Assembly: GCF_051020765.1 (NCBI RefSeq) | Contig: NC_134933.1 | Coordinates: 1,054,001 to 1,118,000, forward strand | Reading direction: 5' to 3' | From: Lasioglossum baleicum | Lineage: Eukaryota; Arthropoda; Insecta; Hymenoptera; Halictidae | DNA length: 64,000 nucleotides | Shown: positions 10,931-21,460 of the stretch, one piece after another | How the letters are laid out: every line of letters begins with the position of its first letter | Numbering within the stretch: the first letter of the stretch is position 1 | Notes under the pieces: generated by a model | Told to the model about the DNA's origin: nothing | Seen by the model: only the letters and a program-made list of their open reading frames with translations | Databases searched by the model: none | Position numbers and translations under genes: made by a program

Positions 10931-11210
10931 CCCGGCGTTGGTAAGGTGGGAAAATGTATCGTAAGTGGTAAGGTGGGGTCTCACAGACCCCAGGAAAAAA
11001 TACATTGTATTATAGAAGTAAATACCTTTTTCATAAATATAAGATTAGGTATTGCTTAAGAGGCTTGTAATTTATCAGAGTAAAAACGCAGATCCACGAA
11101 ATTAAATTTTTATTATTCAAAAATACTTAACAACTGTCATACGTTGTTACAATGTTACAATCAATCTAAAATCCCTGGGGTCTGTGAGACCCCACCTAAC
11201 TAACGCCGGG
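10931..11210. mobile_element. piggyBac-like MITE (280 bp)
   Basis: The element starts CCCGGCGTTGGTAAGGTGGG and ends with the complement ...AACGCCGGG, with the target TTAA on both sides (10927-10930 and 11211-11214). A second inverted block, GGTGGGGTCTCACAGACCCC, lies inside each end. TTAA duplications and CCC/GGG termini are the rule for piggyBac elements. No transposase frame; non-autonomous. Confidence 0.85.
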
Positions 11211-11214
11211 TTAA

Positions 11215-11715
11215 GAAAGAAAATCGATTTCTATTTCACTTCAGTTTGTTGCAATTCAAGTAGAACATTTTTATTATATAACTAGGGGGCTCCGCCCCCT
11301 GCTCGCTTCGCTCGTCAACCCCCGCTTCGGGTCACGGTTTCGCCGCTCCCTCTCCCTCCCTCTCTCTCTCTCTCTCCCGCTCTCTCTCTCTTTCTCGTTC
11401 TCTCTCTCTCACTCCCGCCTCTCTCTCTCCCGCTCTCTCTTTCTCCCGCTCTCTCTCTCCTGGTCTCTCTCTCCCGCTCTCGCTCTTTGAAAAATACACA
11501 CTGTCACGGCGCTCAATTTTCAGTTCCCCTTCGGACGGCAATCCGCTTCTCAATTTTCGGTTCCCCTGCAGAAGGCAATCCGCTCGGCGTTTTAGGGCCT
11601 CAGAAACCACAAAACTATTTTATACAATAGAAAGAAAGATACATAAAGATCCGCTAACACTTTTTTTATGCATTTATGGCAAATATGCATAGATCAAGTG
11701 CAAGACAGTGAACGA
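11215..11715. other. Spacer with GC-rich hairpin and CT-rich microsatellite
   Basis: GGGGGCTCCGCCCCC at 11285-11299 is a perfect short hairpin. From about 11341 to 11490 the DNA is an imperfect CT repeat broken by CCCGC. The complementary open frame here only reflects the repeat. The rest is plain sequence. Confidence 0.6.
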
Positions 11716-11719
11716 TTAA

Positions 11720-12074
11720 GGGGGTACACTCGTTTCTAGGATTTTAAGGATGCGGGATGCGCCTTGTTATTTCTCGATACCACGAAGATGGGGTTTTTCA
11801 GTGGTCAGAAGCGCTAGATAAAAGATCAACCTGGACCGCAATTGCCTTCAAAAGTCCTATTGTTACGTTTACGAGGCGTAATTTGCATTATTCGGCAACG
11901 CGTAGCTGTCGCAGTTTTATGAAAATAGTTACTTGCGCAGCTTTATGCTGCCGAATAATGCAAATTAAGCCTCGTGAACGTAAAAATAGGATTCTTCAGG
12001 GCGATTACCTTTTATCTAGTGAAATGAAGAGGCGCATCCGCATCATTGCATCCTGGAAACGAAAGTCTACCCCC
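11720..12074. mobile_element. piggyBac-like MITE (355 bp)
   Basis: Termini GGGGGTACACTCGTTTC and GAAAGTCTACCCCC are inverted and flanked by TTAA (11716-11719 and 12075-12078). The interior is also palindromic around AATTTGCATTATTCGG and CCGAATAATGCAAATTA. It ends about 210 bases upstream of the host coding exon. The long plus-strand open frame across it does not look like protein. Confidence 0.8.
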
Positions 12075-12285
12075 TTAAAATACTTCAGAACAGAAATAAA
12101 CGTTTATGTAGCTCCCGTGTGTTGGAATAAATACACAGTTTTTATTTTCCACAAAAATACGCGGACTAAAAATATCGATCGAAAAATGCTTGGAAAATTG
12201 ATTGGAACCGATGAAAAAATAGGCTGCCTGTCTTGCAGCGATGCTAGGTGACCGAAGGGCGCGGGAAGCTTCGAAATAGCCAGAA

Positions 12286-12642
12286 ATGTCGCAGCCACCA
12301 TCGAAACCTCATGGAAAACCAGGACCAGGGGGCGGTTGGTCTGCAAGACCGAATATGCCCGGCCACTTCAGACCCCCGTCACCTTACACACCCTCGAGTT
12401 CGCCGCATCCCCAACGTCCTCGAGGGCCGCCCACACCCGTTCATCACGCTCATCCTACGTCGCCTTTGACGTACTCCGGAATGATGCACCCGATGAGCCC
12501 GGTGCCGATCGGTATGCCGATCTCGCCCGGGATATCGCCAGTTTTCGGATCACCGACTGGTTACATACAGTGTCCAAGACCTAGATGGCCGTCGCCTCAT
12601 CCGGTTAGCAGCCACGCACCCAGACCTTACATACCGGCACAG
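12286..12642 (+). CDS. Host gene, first coding exon, proline-rich N-terminus
   Basis: The exon encodes 119 residues starting MSQPPSKPHGKPGPGG, very rich in Pro, Ser, Gly and His with repeated PxSP motifs (for example SPVPIGMPISPGISP). It ends exactly at CAG|GTAAGT (12642/12643), phase 0. The ATG is chosen because an in-frame TAG lies at 12277 and the context CAGAAATG is reasonable; a pyrimidine-rich AG at about 12238 suggests that a 5' UTR exon begins there. GC content is clearly above the surroundings. The next exon is 32284-32512, in matching phase. I do not recognise the gene; the low-complexity region suggests an intrinsically disordered segment, perhaps a docking region of a cytoplasmic or RNA-associated protein, but that is a guess. 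Confidence 0.75.
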
Positions 12643-12829
12643 GTAAGTCACATTTAATTAGTAAAACATATCACGAATAGCCAATTTCTACAGATTCTTT
12701 CTCCTTTACTTTCCGCGACATTTTTCTAATTTTTATTGTGCATAATTAGTCACTAGTACAATAATTCGACGATTGAAGTCCCAACACCAGGGTTTGGAAC
12801 GGACTTCAGTAGCGTAAAGAGGCTATTTA

Positions 12830-15265
12830 GTCCAGTCGGCAGGTCGAAAAAAAGGCGTCTATTCGGAAAGTATTCCGAATTTAATGAAATTTTGACACGT
12901 CATTTAGGGGTACTCTGGGGTGTCGAATCTCAGTTTTCGACCTCGAGGACCCTGTGCTAACTTGGGGAGGGGAAAAAACCACGATTTTTATTACCTTGTT
13001 TTGGTTTTTCGCCTATTACTCAAAAACTGTGGGTCCTATGAACTTTTGTCTTCCATTTTTGGAAAGAGCATTAAATTTCCTTCAAATTTCACTGGTCAAT
13101 CTTCTTTTTTGACCCAATAGGCACCGAGAGACAGGCGTTCAAAATTAGGAAATTAAGTGGCAACTGACGAATATAGGGAAAGACAGAGAAAATTACACTG
13201 TCCAACAACAAAAATGTTTCCATATAACTGTTGGGTGTATCGTATACAGTTTTTAGCGCTGATCCCGAATCTGGCATTAATTTTTCTCCTACACGCACAG
13301 TTTTTGAGAAATTTGAGTTTGAAAAAAAAACACGTTTTTCGACTTTGAACAGATATTATGATGTTATTATAAAAGATATTGTATTATTCTTTACAGCAAA
13401 AGATTCTCTGGACTTTCCCGAATCCAGTGATGTGCAATAGTAATACATTATGATTATTTAAACATGTTTAAACAATCATTAAAGACGGAGAGGCATCACT
13501 TTTGTACACGTTTTTGAGGATATTTCAATTTAAAAAAAAAAAATAAGGGTCTAAGAGTCCAGCGGAAAATCGAATTGCACCACGCGATAGAGCAGACTTT
13601 TATCTTGAGAAACCACTCTTTCAACTTTCCAATGTCGACATTTTTTTCGATCCTGAAAGTCCAATCGCCAGGTCGAAAAAAGGGCGTCTACCTGCAAAGT
13701 ATTCCGAACTTAATGAAATTTTGACACGTCATTTAGGGGTACTCTGGGGTGTCGAATCTCAGTTTTCGACCTCGAGGACCCTGTGCTAACTTGGGGTGGG
13801 GGAAAAAACCACGATTTTTGTTACCTGTTTTTGGTATTTCGCCTATAACTCAAAAACTATGGGTCCTATAAACTTTTGTCTTCCATTTTTTGAAAGAGCA
13901 TTAAATTTCCTTCAAATTTTACTAGTCAAACGTATTTTTTGATGCAACAGGTACCGAGAAACAGGCGTTCAAAATTAGGAAATGTTTCTCAAAATGTCAT
14001 TTTGAGCCACACATTGTGACATTTAGGAGGAAATTGCAGGTTTTTGGCTCACAAATTTAGTTTTTCAACATATCTACATATAATCTACATACTGTGTACA
14101 CCCCTCACATTTTCACCCCCCCCCCTTCGGACCCCCCCCACCCGCGGAAGACAAATTTGAGAAATACGTAAAAAAAATCTCTCTTTCTCCAAAAACCCTA
14201 ACATTGTACTCTTATCAATCTGATTTCACATTGTTTGGAGGGGGGAGGGGTGTCCGCTGACAAGTGCCTAATGTTATAATTGCAGTTTATTCCCTATTTA
14301 GGGGTGCCGGGTCATCACTTTATGACTTTACATTTTCCCATTAATCCGTAATCTCAAAGAGTAGTAAATGTAGATTGGGTAGGTGAAGAGTAAGAATCCA
14401 TGTCTGATGCTTAGAAAATAGAAAATAAAATAAAATAGATTTTTCTTTTTATCTCGAAAAAAACGTCGACGTTGGAAAGTTGAAAGAGTGGTTTCTCAAG
14501 ATAAAAGTCTGCTCTATCGCGTGGTGCAATTCGATTTTCCGCTGGACCCTTAGACCCTTATTTTCTTTTTTTAAATTGAAAAATATCCTCAACAACGTGT
14601 ACAAAAGTGATGCCTCTCCGTCTTTAATGATTGTTTAAACATGTTTAAATAATCATAATGTATTACTATTGCACATCACTGGATTCGGGAAAGTCCAGAG
14701 AATCTTTTGCTGTAAAGAATAATACAATATCTTTTATAATAACATCATAATATCTGTTCAAAGTCGAAAAACGTGTTTTTTTTTCAAACTCAAATTTCTC
14801 AAAAACTGTGCGTGTAGGAGAAAAATTAATGCCAGATTCGGAATCAGCGCTAAAAACTGTATACGATACACCCAACAGTTCCATGGAAACATTTTTGTTG
14901 TTGGACAGTGTAATTTTCTCTGTCTTTCCCTATATTCGTCAGTTGCCACTTAATTTCCTAATTTTGAACGCCTGTCTCTCGGTGCCTATTGGGTCAAAAA
15001 AGAAGATTGACAGGGAAATTTGAAGGAAATTTAATGCTCTTTCCAAAAATGGAAGACAAAAGTTCATAGGACCCACAGTTTTTGAGTAATAGGCGAAAAA
15101 CCAAAACAAGGTAATAAAAATCGTGGTTTTTTCCCCTCCCCAAGTTAGCACAGGATCCTCGAGGTCGAAAACTGAGATTCGACACCCCAGAGTACCCCTA
15201 AATGACGTGTCAAAATTTCATTAAGTTCGGAATACTTTCCTATTAAAAGTACGTGGCGACTGGAC
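12830..15265. mobile_element. Palindromic TA-flanked element, GTCCAGTC family
   Basis: Inverted ends GTCCAGTCGGC and GGCGACTGGAC lie between TA dinucleotides (12828-12829 and 15266-15267). The outer arms (about 12830-13195 and 14911-15265) match closely. A palindromic element of the CACTGTCCAAC family sits between them. The TA target suggests a Tc1/mariner-type origin; no transposase remains. The same termini appear at 15321-15997 and 43547-44544. Confidence 0.7.
13196..14910. mobile_element. Nested CACTGTCCAAC-family palindrome
   Basis: Starts CACTGTCCAACAACAAAAAT and ends ...TTGTTGTTGGACAGTG. It lies between the two arms of the outer element; the flanks read AAAATTA before and TAATTTT after, so it occupies the dyad centre of the host palindrome. 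Arms carry TTTAAACATGTTTAAA and GTCCAGCGGAAAATCGA. The middle contains a misplaced direct copy of the outer left arm (13662-13980) and unrelated sequence with C-runs (13980-14460). Confidence 0.65.
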
Positions 15266-15320
15266 TAATTTTTTTACCGCGCCGACCGCGCCGGCCTTCA
15301 ATTGACGAGCCGAACATATA

Positions 15321-15997
15321 GTCCAGTCAACGAAAAGTTGTAGACGGAAATGGAAGGAACACAATTTTTAACTTTGGGTCTTTGTTTGGACTAGTTAAGA
15401 GGTACACATATTAAAAGTCCCCACTCCTAGGAGGTGAGCGGGTGCAGGCGGGCACGTAGAAGGCCCCCCTTTTCGGATTTCCGCTTATATCTCCGAAACC
15501 AGGTGTCCTAGAGATAAAACCACTCTATACAAAATTAAAGGTGATAAAATGTGCCATAAGATTGACTGCATTCAGTTTTTCTCTATCTCGCATAGTTTCC
15601 GAGATATCCGCGCTCAAAGTTCACTAATTGTGCTGAAGAGTTAGCTAGTCAAATAAGGCAAACAATTCTTTTTCACAATTAGTGAACTTTGAGCGCGGAT
15701 ATCTCGGAAACTATGCGAGATAGCGAAAAACTGAATGGAGTCAATCTTGTGGCACATTTTGTCAGCTTTAATTTTGTATAGAATGGTCTTATCGCTGGGA
15801 CACATAGTTTCCGAGATATAAGCGGAAAACCGAAAAAGGGGATCTTCTACGTGCCCCCCTGCACCCCGCTCACCTCCTAGGAGTGGGTACTTTTAGTATG
15901 TTTACTTCCTAACTAGTCCAAACAAAGTCCCAAAGTTAAAAATTGTGTTGCTTCCATTTCCCTCTACACCCCCCTTACGAGCATTCATTGACTGGAC
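15321..15997. mobile_element. 677-bp palindromic TA-flanked element
   Basis: GTCCAGTCAACG and CATTGACTGGAC are inverted and flanked by TA (15319-15320, 15998-15999). Arms of about 300 bp match, for example CGCGGATATCTCGGAAACTA in inverted orientation, with a short loop near 15650. Related by its termini to 12830-15265. Confidence 0.75.
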
Positions 15998-16009
15998 TAA
16001 GAGCACAGT

Positions 16010-16190
16010 ATAATGGAGTATAGATAGATTACTGTAGAATAGGGTACAGATAGAGCACAGTAGAATGGACTACAGACAGATTATCATAGAACGGAGTACA
16101 GATAGAGCACACTAGAATGAACTACAGATAGATTACCGTAGAATAGGATACAGATAGAGCATAGTATAAATTGCACGTAGAACACATGTT
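16010..16190. repeat. Degenerate minisatellite, GTAGAATGGACTACAGATAGA type
   Basis: About four imperfect units of roughly 45 bases alternate GAGCACAGTAGAAT and TACAGATAGATTAC. Similar sequence occurs at 28525-28715 and 31860-31985, so this is a dispersed repeat. Confidence 0.6.
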
Positions 16191-16439
16191 CGTGTGTAGA
16201 TGAAAATGTCGGTGACATGACTTTCCTCACATCTGTCACTTCTGGCTAGGTTACTTAAAAACGTGCTAGGTAGTTAGTAAAGGCTGAGGTGTTCTGCTGA
16301 ATAGTAAATGACAACATAGAGTGTAATGGCAACAATAACTTATATTTAAGCTACGAATTATAGAACGTTATGGCTTATGGCTTAAGGGATGTGAAAATTG
16401 TGGTGGAAGTGATAAAGAATAGTGGAATAAAATTTAGGG

Positions 16440-16688
16440 TGAGCTGTAGAAGTGATAAAAATCCCAACAAAAACATTCTGTAAACAGGAGCTTTCTTTAT
16501 GGCCGTAAAAAGTTGTGAGATCAAAGAAAATACAACCAAGGTCGTTAGCTTAGAAATACCTCTTGCAATTCTGAGAAAAGCGCTTGTAAAAATTAGTTTA
16601 AGAGAACGCTATTTAATTTTTAAACGCTACCTAACACCTTTTATGGCCATTGGTTTCAAAAGTAACGGCCAAGTTTGAATAATTTAGC
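16440..16688. repeat. Left arm of an older palindrome split by the hAT element
   Basis: The stretch with CCCAACAAAAACATTCTG and ATGGCCGTAAAAAGTTGTGA is the inverse of 27498-27720. Together they formed one inverted-repeat element into which the hAT element inserted at CCTTCATG. Confidence 0.7.
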
Positions 16689-16899
16689 CCTTCATGCAGA
16701 GATGGGCAAAATTTTTATTTTAATAAAAATTCCGGGTACTGAATAAAAGATACAAAATTTTTATTCTTTATTCGGGGGCTTGAATAAAAAAGTAACTATT
16801 ATTCAAAAATTATTAGAATAATTTTTTATTCACCGAGAATTTATTCAAGCTTAGAATAAAATGTTTATTCTTTATTCTTATTCTTTATTCTTATTCTTT

Positions 16900-19488
16900 T
16901 TTCTCGAAAATGAATAAATCCATGAATACTATCGGCCAGCTCGAGGCTACAATGAACACGACCGACGCCCAAGGGTCGAGCCCTGAGGCCTGAGCCCAGA
17001 ACACAATAGTAGTGCAATAAACACGGCCCGACAATCCCCCGGCGAGCCAGGTAGCTCGGCATGAAACCGCTAAGGAGCGAATGGTGAACTTATTTATTTT
17101 CCGTGCTACCCTCACGAAAGTCACACGAGCCAATTCGTGGCGTTCTCCCGATTAAGAAAAGCCTAAACTCGACGGAATTAGGACCGTTCCTAGTGGTTTT
17201 ATTAATTAAAGTATGCTCGAAATTTTTATTCTAATAACTTTCTGGCCATCACCGCGCTAGCGCGACGAAGCGACGGGGACTTGGGACGCCTTGGCCAAGT
17301 GGTGCAATAAACACGGCCCGACAATCCCCCGGCGAGCCAGGTAGCTCGGCATGAAACCGCTAAGGAGCGAATGGTGAACTTATTTATTTTCCGTGCTACC
17401 CTCACGAAAGTCACACGAGCCAATTCGTGGCGTTCTCCCGATTAAGAAAAGCCTAAACTCGACGGAATTAGGACCGTTCCTAGTGGTTTTATTAATTAAA
17501 GTATGCTCGAAATTTTTATTCTAATAACTTTCTGCCCATCACCGCGCTAGCGCGACGAAACGACGGGGACTTGGGACGCCTTGGCCAAGTGGTGCAATAA
17601 ACACGGCCCGACAATCCCCCGGCGAGACAGGTAGCTCGGCATGAAACCGCTAAGGAGCGAATGGTGAACTTATTTATTTTCCGTGCTACCCTCACGAAAG
17701 TCACACGAGCCAATTCGTGGCGTTCTCCCGATTAAGAAAAGCCTAAACTCGACGGAATTAGGACCGTTCCTAGTGGTTTTATTAATTAAAGTATGCTCGA
17801 AATTTTTATTCTAATAACTTTCTGCCCATCACCGCGCTAGCGCGACGAAACGACGGGGACTTGGGACGCCTTGGCCAAGTGGTGCAATAAACACGGCCCG
17901 ACAATCCCCCGGCGAGCCAGGTAGCTTGAATCCGACGAAATGACCCTACTCTTTTATATTTTTCACTTCCAAAAATACATGTTGCAAAAAAAGTAATGGA
18001 GCTAACAGTAAACTGATCCCCTCATCCTATCCTAAATAACTGGCTGACAATACGCGTTCATTTTGGTTGCCTTACAAGTTTGTAAGCTTACTGGTATTTA
18101 GGATAGGATTAAGAGGTTATGATTTGAACTAGGTCGACGAAGCGACGGGGACTTGGGACGCATTGGCCAAGTGGTGCAATAAACACGGCCCGACAATCCC
18201 CCGGCGAGCCAAGTAGCTCGGCATGAAACCGCTAAGGAGCGAATGGTGAACTTATTTATTTTCCGTGCTACCCTCACGAAAGTCACACGAGCCAATTCGT
18301 GGCGTTCTCCCGATTAAGAAAAGCCTAAACTCGACGGAATTAGGACCGTTCCTAGTGGTTTTATTAATTAAAGTATGCTCGAAATTTTTATTCTAATAAC
18401 TTTCTGCCCATCACCGCGCTAGCGCGACGAAACGACGGGGACTTGGGACGCCTTGGCCAAGTGGTGCAATAAACACGGCCCGACAATCCCCCGGCGAGCC
18501 AGGTAGCTTGAATCCGACGAAATGACCCTACTCTTTTATATTTTTCACTTCCAAAAATACATGTTGCAAAAAAAGTAATGGAGCTAACAGTAAACTGATC
18601 CCCTCATCCTATCCTAAATAACTGGCTGACAATACGCGTTCATTTTGGTTGCCTTACAAGTTTGTAAGCTTACTGGTATTTAGGATAGGATTAAGAGGTT
18701 ATGATTTGAACTAGGTCGACGAAGCGACGGGGACTTGGGACGCATTGGCCAAGTGGTGCAATAAACACGGCCCGACAATCCCCCGGCGAGCCAGGTAGCT
18801 CGGCATGAAACCGCTAAGGAGCGAATGGTGAACTTATTTATTTTCCGTGCTACCCTCACGAAAGTCACACGAGCCAATTCGTGGCGTTCTCCCGATTAAG
18901 AAAAGCCTAAACTCGACGGAATTAGGACCGTTTCTAGTGGTTTTATTAATTAAAGTATGCTCGAAATTTTTATTCTAATAACTTTCTGCCCATCACCGCG
19001 CTAGCGCGACGAAACGACGGGGACTTGGGACGCCTTGGCCAAGTGGTGCAATAAACACGGCCCGACAATCCCCCGGCGAGCCAGGTAGCTTGAATCCGAC
19101 GAAATGACCCTACTCTTTTATATTTTTCACTTCCAAAAATACATGTTGCAAAAAAAGTAATGGAGCTAACAGTAAACTGATCCCCTCATCCTATCCTAAA
19201 TAACTGGCTGACAATACGCGTTCATTTTGGTTGCCTTACAAGTTTGTAAGCTTACTGGTATTTAGGATAGGATTAAGAGGTTATGATTTGAACTAGGTCG
19301 ACGAAGCGACGGGGACTTGGGACGCCTTGGCCAAGTGGTGCAATAAACACGGCCCGACAATCCCCCGGCGAGCCAGGTATCTCGGCATGAAACCGCTAAG
19401 GAGCGAATGGTGAACTTATTTATTTTCCGTGCTACCCCCACGAAAGTCACACGAGCTAATTCGTGGTGTTCTGCCGATTAAGAAAAGC
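16900..19488 (-). repeat. Left subterminal tandem array with higher-order repeat
   Basis: A 290-bp unit is repeated; the motif GTGCAATAAACACGGCCCGA occurs nine times (about 17012, 17300, 17590, 17880, 18172, 18462, 18755, 19045, 19336). From about 17930 a second module (GAATCCGACGAAATGACCCT to GGTTATGATTTGAACTAGG) joins it, making a 582-bp higher-order unit present nearly three times. Units are almost identical. Each holds the hairpin CGCGCTAGCGCG. Sixty-odd-residue open frames recur once per unit and are a by-product of the array. Confidence 0.9.
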
Positions 19489-19725
19489 ACATTGCGCTCT
19501 TGTTTTTCTTATGGAAGCAAATCTAAAAAATGTTGAGCAGCTTTGGTTTTGCACAAATTGTTGTGGTTAGGTGTAATATTAAACTTAGTTTGTGTAAAAA
19601 ATCTCCAATCTACTTCCAATCACACTTTGGCCGCAATTTAAGTTTGAATATCAAGTTTGAGGACCAAACCAAAGCTGCTTAACACTTTTAAGATTTGTTT
19701 CCATAATTAAAACATGAGCGCAATG
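19489..19725. repeat. 237-bp palindromic element inside the hAT
   Basis: ACATTGCGCTC at the left and GAGCGCAATGT at the right are exact inverses, and the arms continue to match (AGCAGCTTTGGTTT and AAACCAAAGCTGCT). It marks the inner end of the left array. No clear target duplication is seen, so I cannot name its type. Confidence 0.6.
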
Positions 19726-19895
19726 TAAAGAAACTTCCGATTAATCCATATTATTTAATGTTGAATTATTGACAAATTATTTTTTCCAAATAAGTGTTGT
19801 GCGTTGTGCCTGTTGGAATGTATTCTCAAATTTTCTAACAAATTCGTTGGACAGTTTCGCTTTTTCGGATTTTTTGCCGTTTTTTGGCCATTTGG

Positions 19896-21285
19896 CACCA
19901 TTGTGCGGCGCACAGTGGGTCATATCGATGAATTCTGTGTCAAAATTAAAGAACTTTCGATAGAAATGAGATAGAGCGATGAAATTTTTTTTAACTCAAA
20001 GCTGGATCTTTGCGGAATATGTGAAAATAGGGAGATTATGGTACGAACATTTTTTAACTTCGGAAACGTTCGTTAAACTTGCTCAATTTCAAGAAAATTG
20101 TGGTTTTTCCGATACCACGCGCGGAAAAATTTTTTTGTTAACATGCTCTACATCATTTCCCGTAGATTTTTCCACGCTGATTTCAAATCTGGTCTCAAAA
20201 TTCGTCTACGTCCTCAGGATTTTGTAGCAAATCGAATTTTGTGAACAAAACAAATGTAGCCATTTTTGCGTTGGAATGATTTGATAACCCACTAGTTTGA
20301 AGTACTATTGTATTCTCACATACAAAACACCACAAAAATAAATATAACAAAGTGTTTGAACGCCATTGAACGGTTACTTGACGTGCATACAATCACTTAA
20401 CGAACGATCACTCGATATATCGCTGCGATTGTCGCTGGCACTCCTTGTAGGCTGTGTGTGACTGTAATATAATTTAAATTAGTTATCGATTTTCCATAAT
20501 TATATTGTCACTTACACAGGAATTAAGGTTAGTATTTAATCTCTTTAACTTACTTCTCCGCTTCGACTTTTGGTAATGGTAATACCTAATTTTTTAATTT
20601 TTGTGATGAGAAGTTAAAAAATTCGTTGACGAGAATTAAGTTAAAAAGATTAAATACTTACATTGCTTCATGTGTAAATGAAAATGTAATTATAGAAAAT
20701 AGATAACTCTAATTTAAATTACATTACAGTCAGACACAACCTACAAAAAGTGTCAGTGACATTCGCATCGATACGTCGAGTGATCGTCCGTCAAGTAGCC
20801 TCTGTACATCAAGTAACCGTTCAATGGCGTTCAAACACTTTGTTATATTTACTTTTGTGGTGTTTTGTATGTGAGAATACAATATTACTTAAAACTAGTG
20901 GGTTATCAAATCATTTCAACGCAAAAATGATTACATTAGTTTTGTCCACAAAATTTGATTTGCTGCAAAATCCTGAGGACGTAGACGAATTTTGAGACCA
21001 GATTTGAAATCAGCGTGGATAAATCCACGGGAAATGATGTAGAGCATGTTAACGAAAAAATTTTCCGCGCGTGGTATCGGATAAACCACAATTTTCTTGA
21101 AATTGAGTAAGTTTAACGAACGTTTTCGAGGTTAAAAAACGTTCGTACCATAATCTCCCTATTTTTCCATCTTTTGCAAAGATTCAGCTTCAAGTTAAAA
21201 AAAATTTCATCGCTCTATCTCATTCCTATCGAAAGTTCTTTGAATCCAGCAGAGATTTCGTCCAAGTTGCCCACTGCGCACCATA
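19896..21285. repeat. 1.4-kb palindrome with GCGCACAGTGGG ends
   Basis: The left end ATTGTGCGGCGCACAGTGGG is mirrored by CCCACTGCGCACCAT at the right. Arms of about 600 bp match in inverted orientation (for example TATGGTACGAAC and GTTCGTACCATA; TCAATGGCGTTCAAACACTT). Arm fragments also occur at 10075-10430 and 34190-34495, so this is a dispersed family, here placed directly upstream of the transposase promoter. Confidence 0.65.
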
Positions 21286-21362
21286 AGGCCCAGGCCGAGC
21301 GCGTGGATTGGCTGGAGGCGCAGTGGAAGGGATGATGGCCCCGCCTACGAGGTCCCATCGCA

Positions 21363-21370
21363 TATAAATA
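21363..21370 (+). promoter_or_regulatory. TATA box of the hAT transposase gene
   Basis: TATAAATA stands 91 bases upstream of the transposase ATG in a GC-rich setting (GGTCCCATCGCATATAAATA). Transcription would start near 21393-21400, within GAATTAGTCTTGAAC. Confidence 0.55.
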
Positions 21371-21460
21371 CCGGGTCACCTGCTTCTGTCGAATTAGTCT
21401 TGAACAGTCTTGAACTACCTTTGACAGTTTTCACATTAAAAGTTTGTGCAAGAATCAACG

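Noticed and set aside
16900..19488. CRISPR-like array
   Set aside because: Units are 290 bp and contiguous, without short repeats and variable spacers; the host is a eukaryote and the array lies inside a hAT element.
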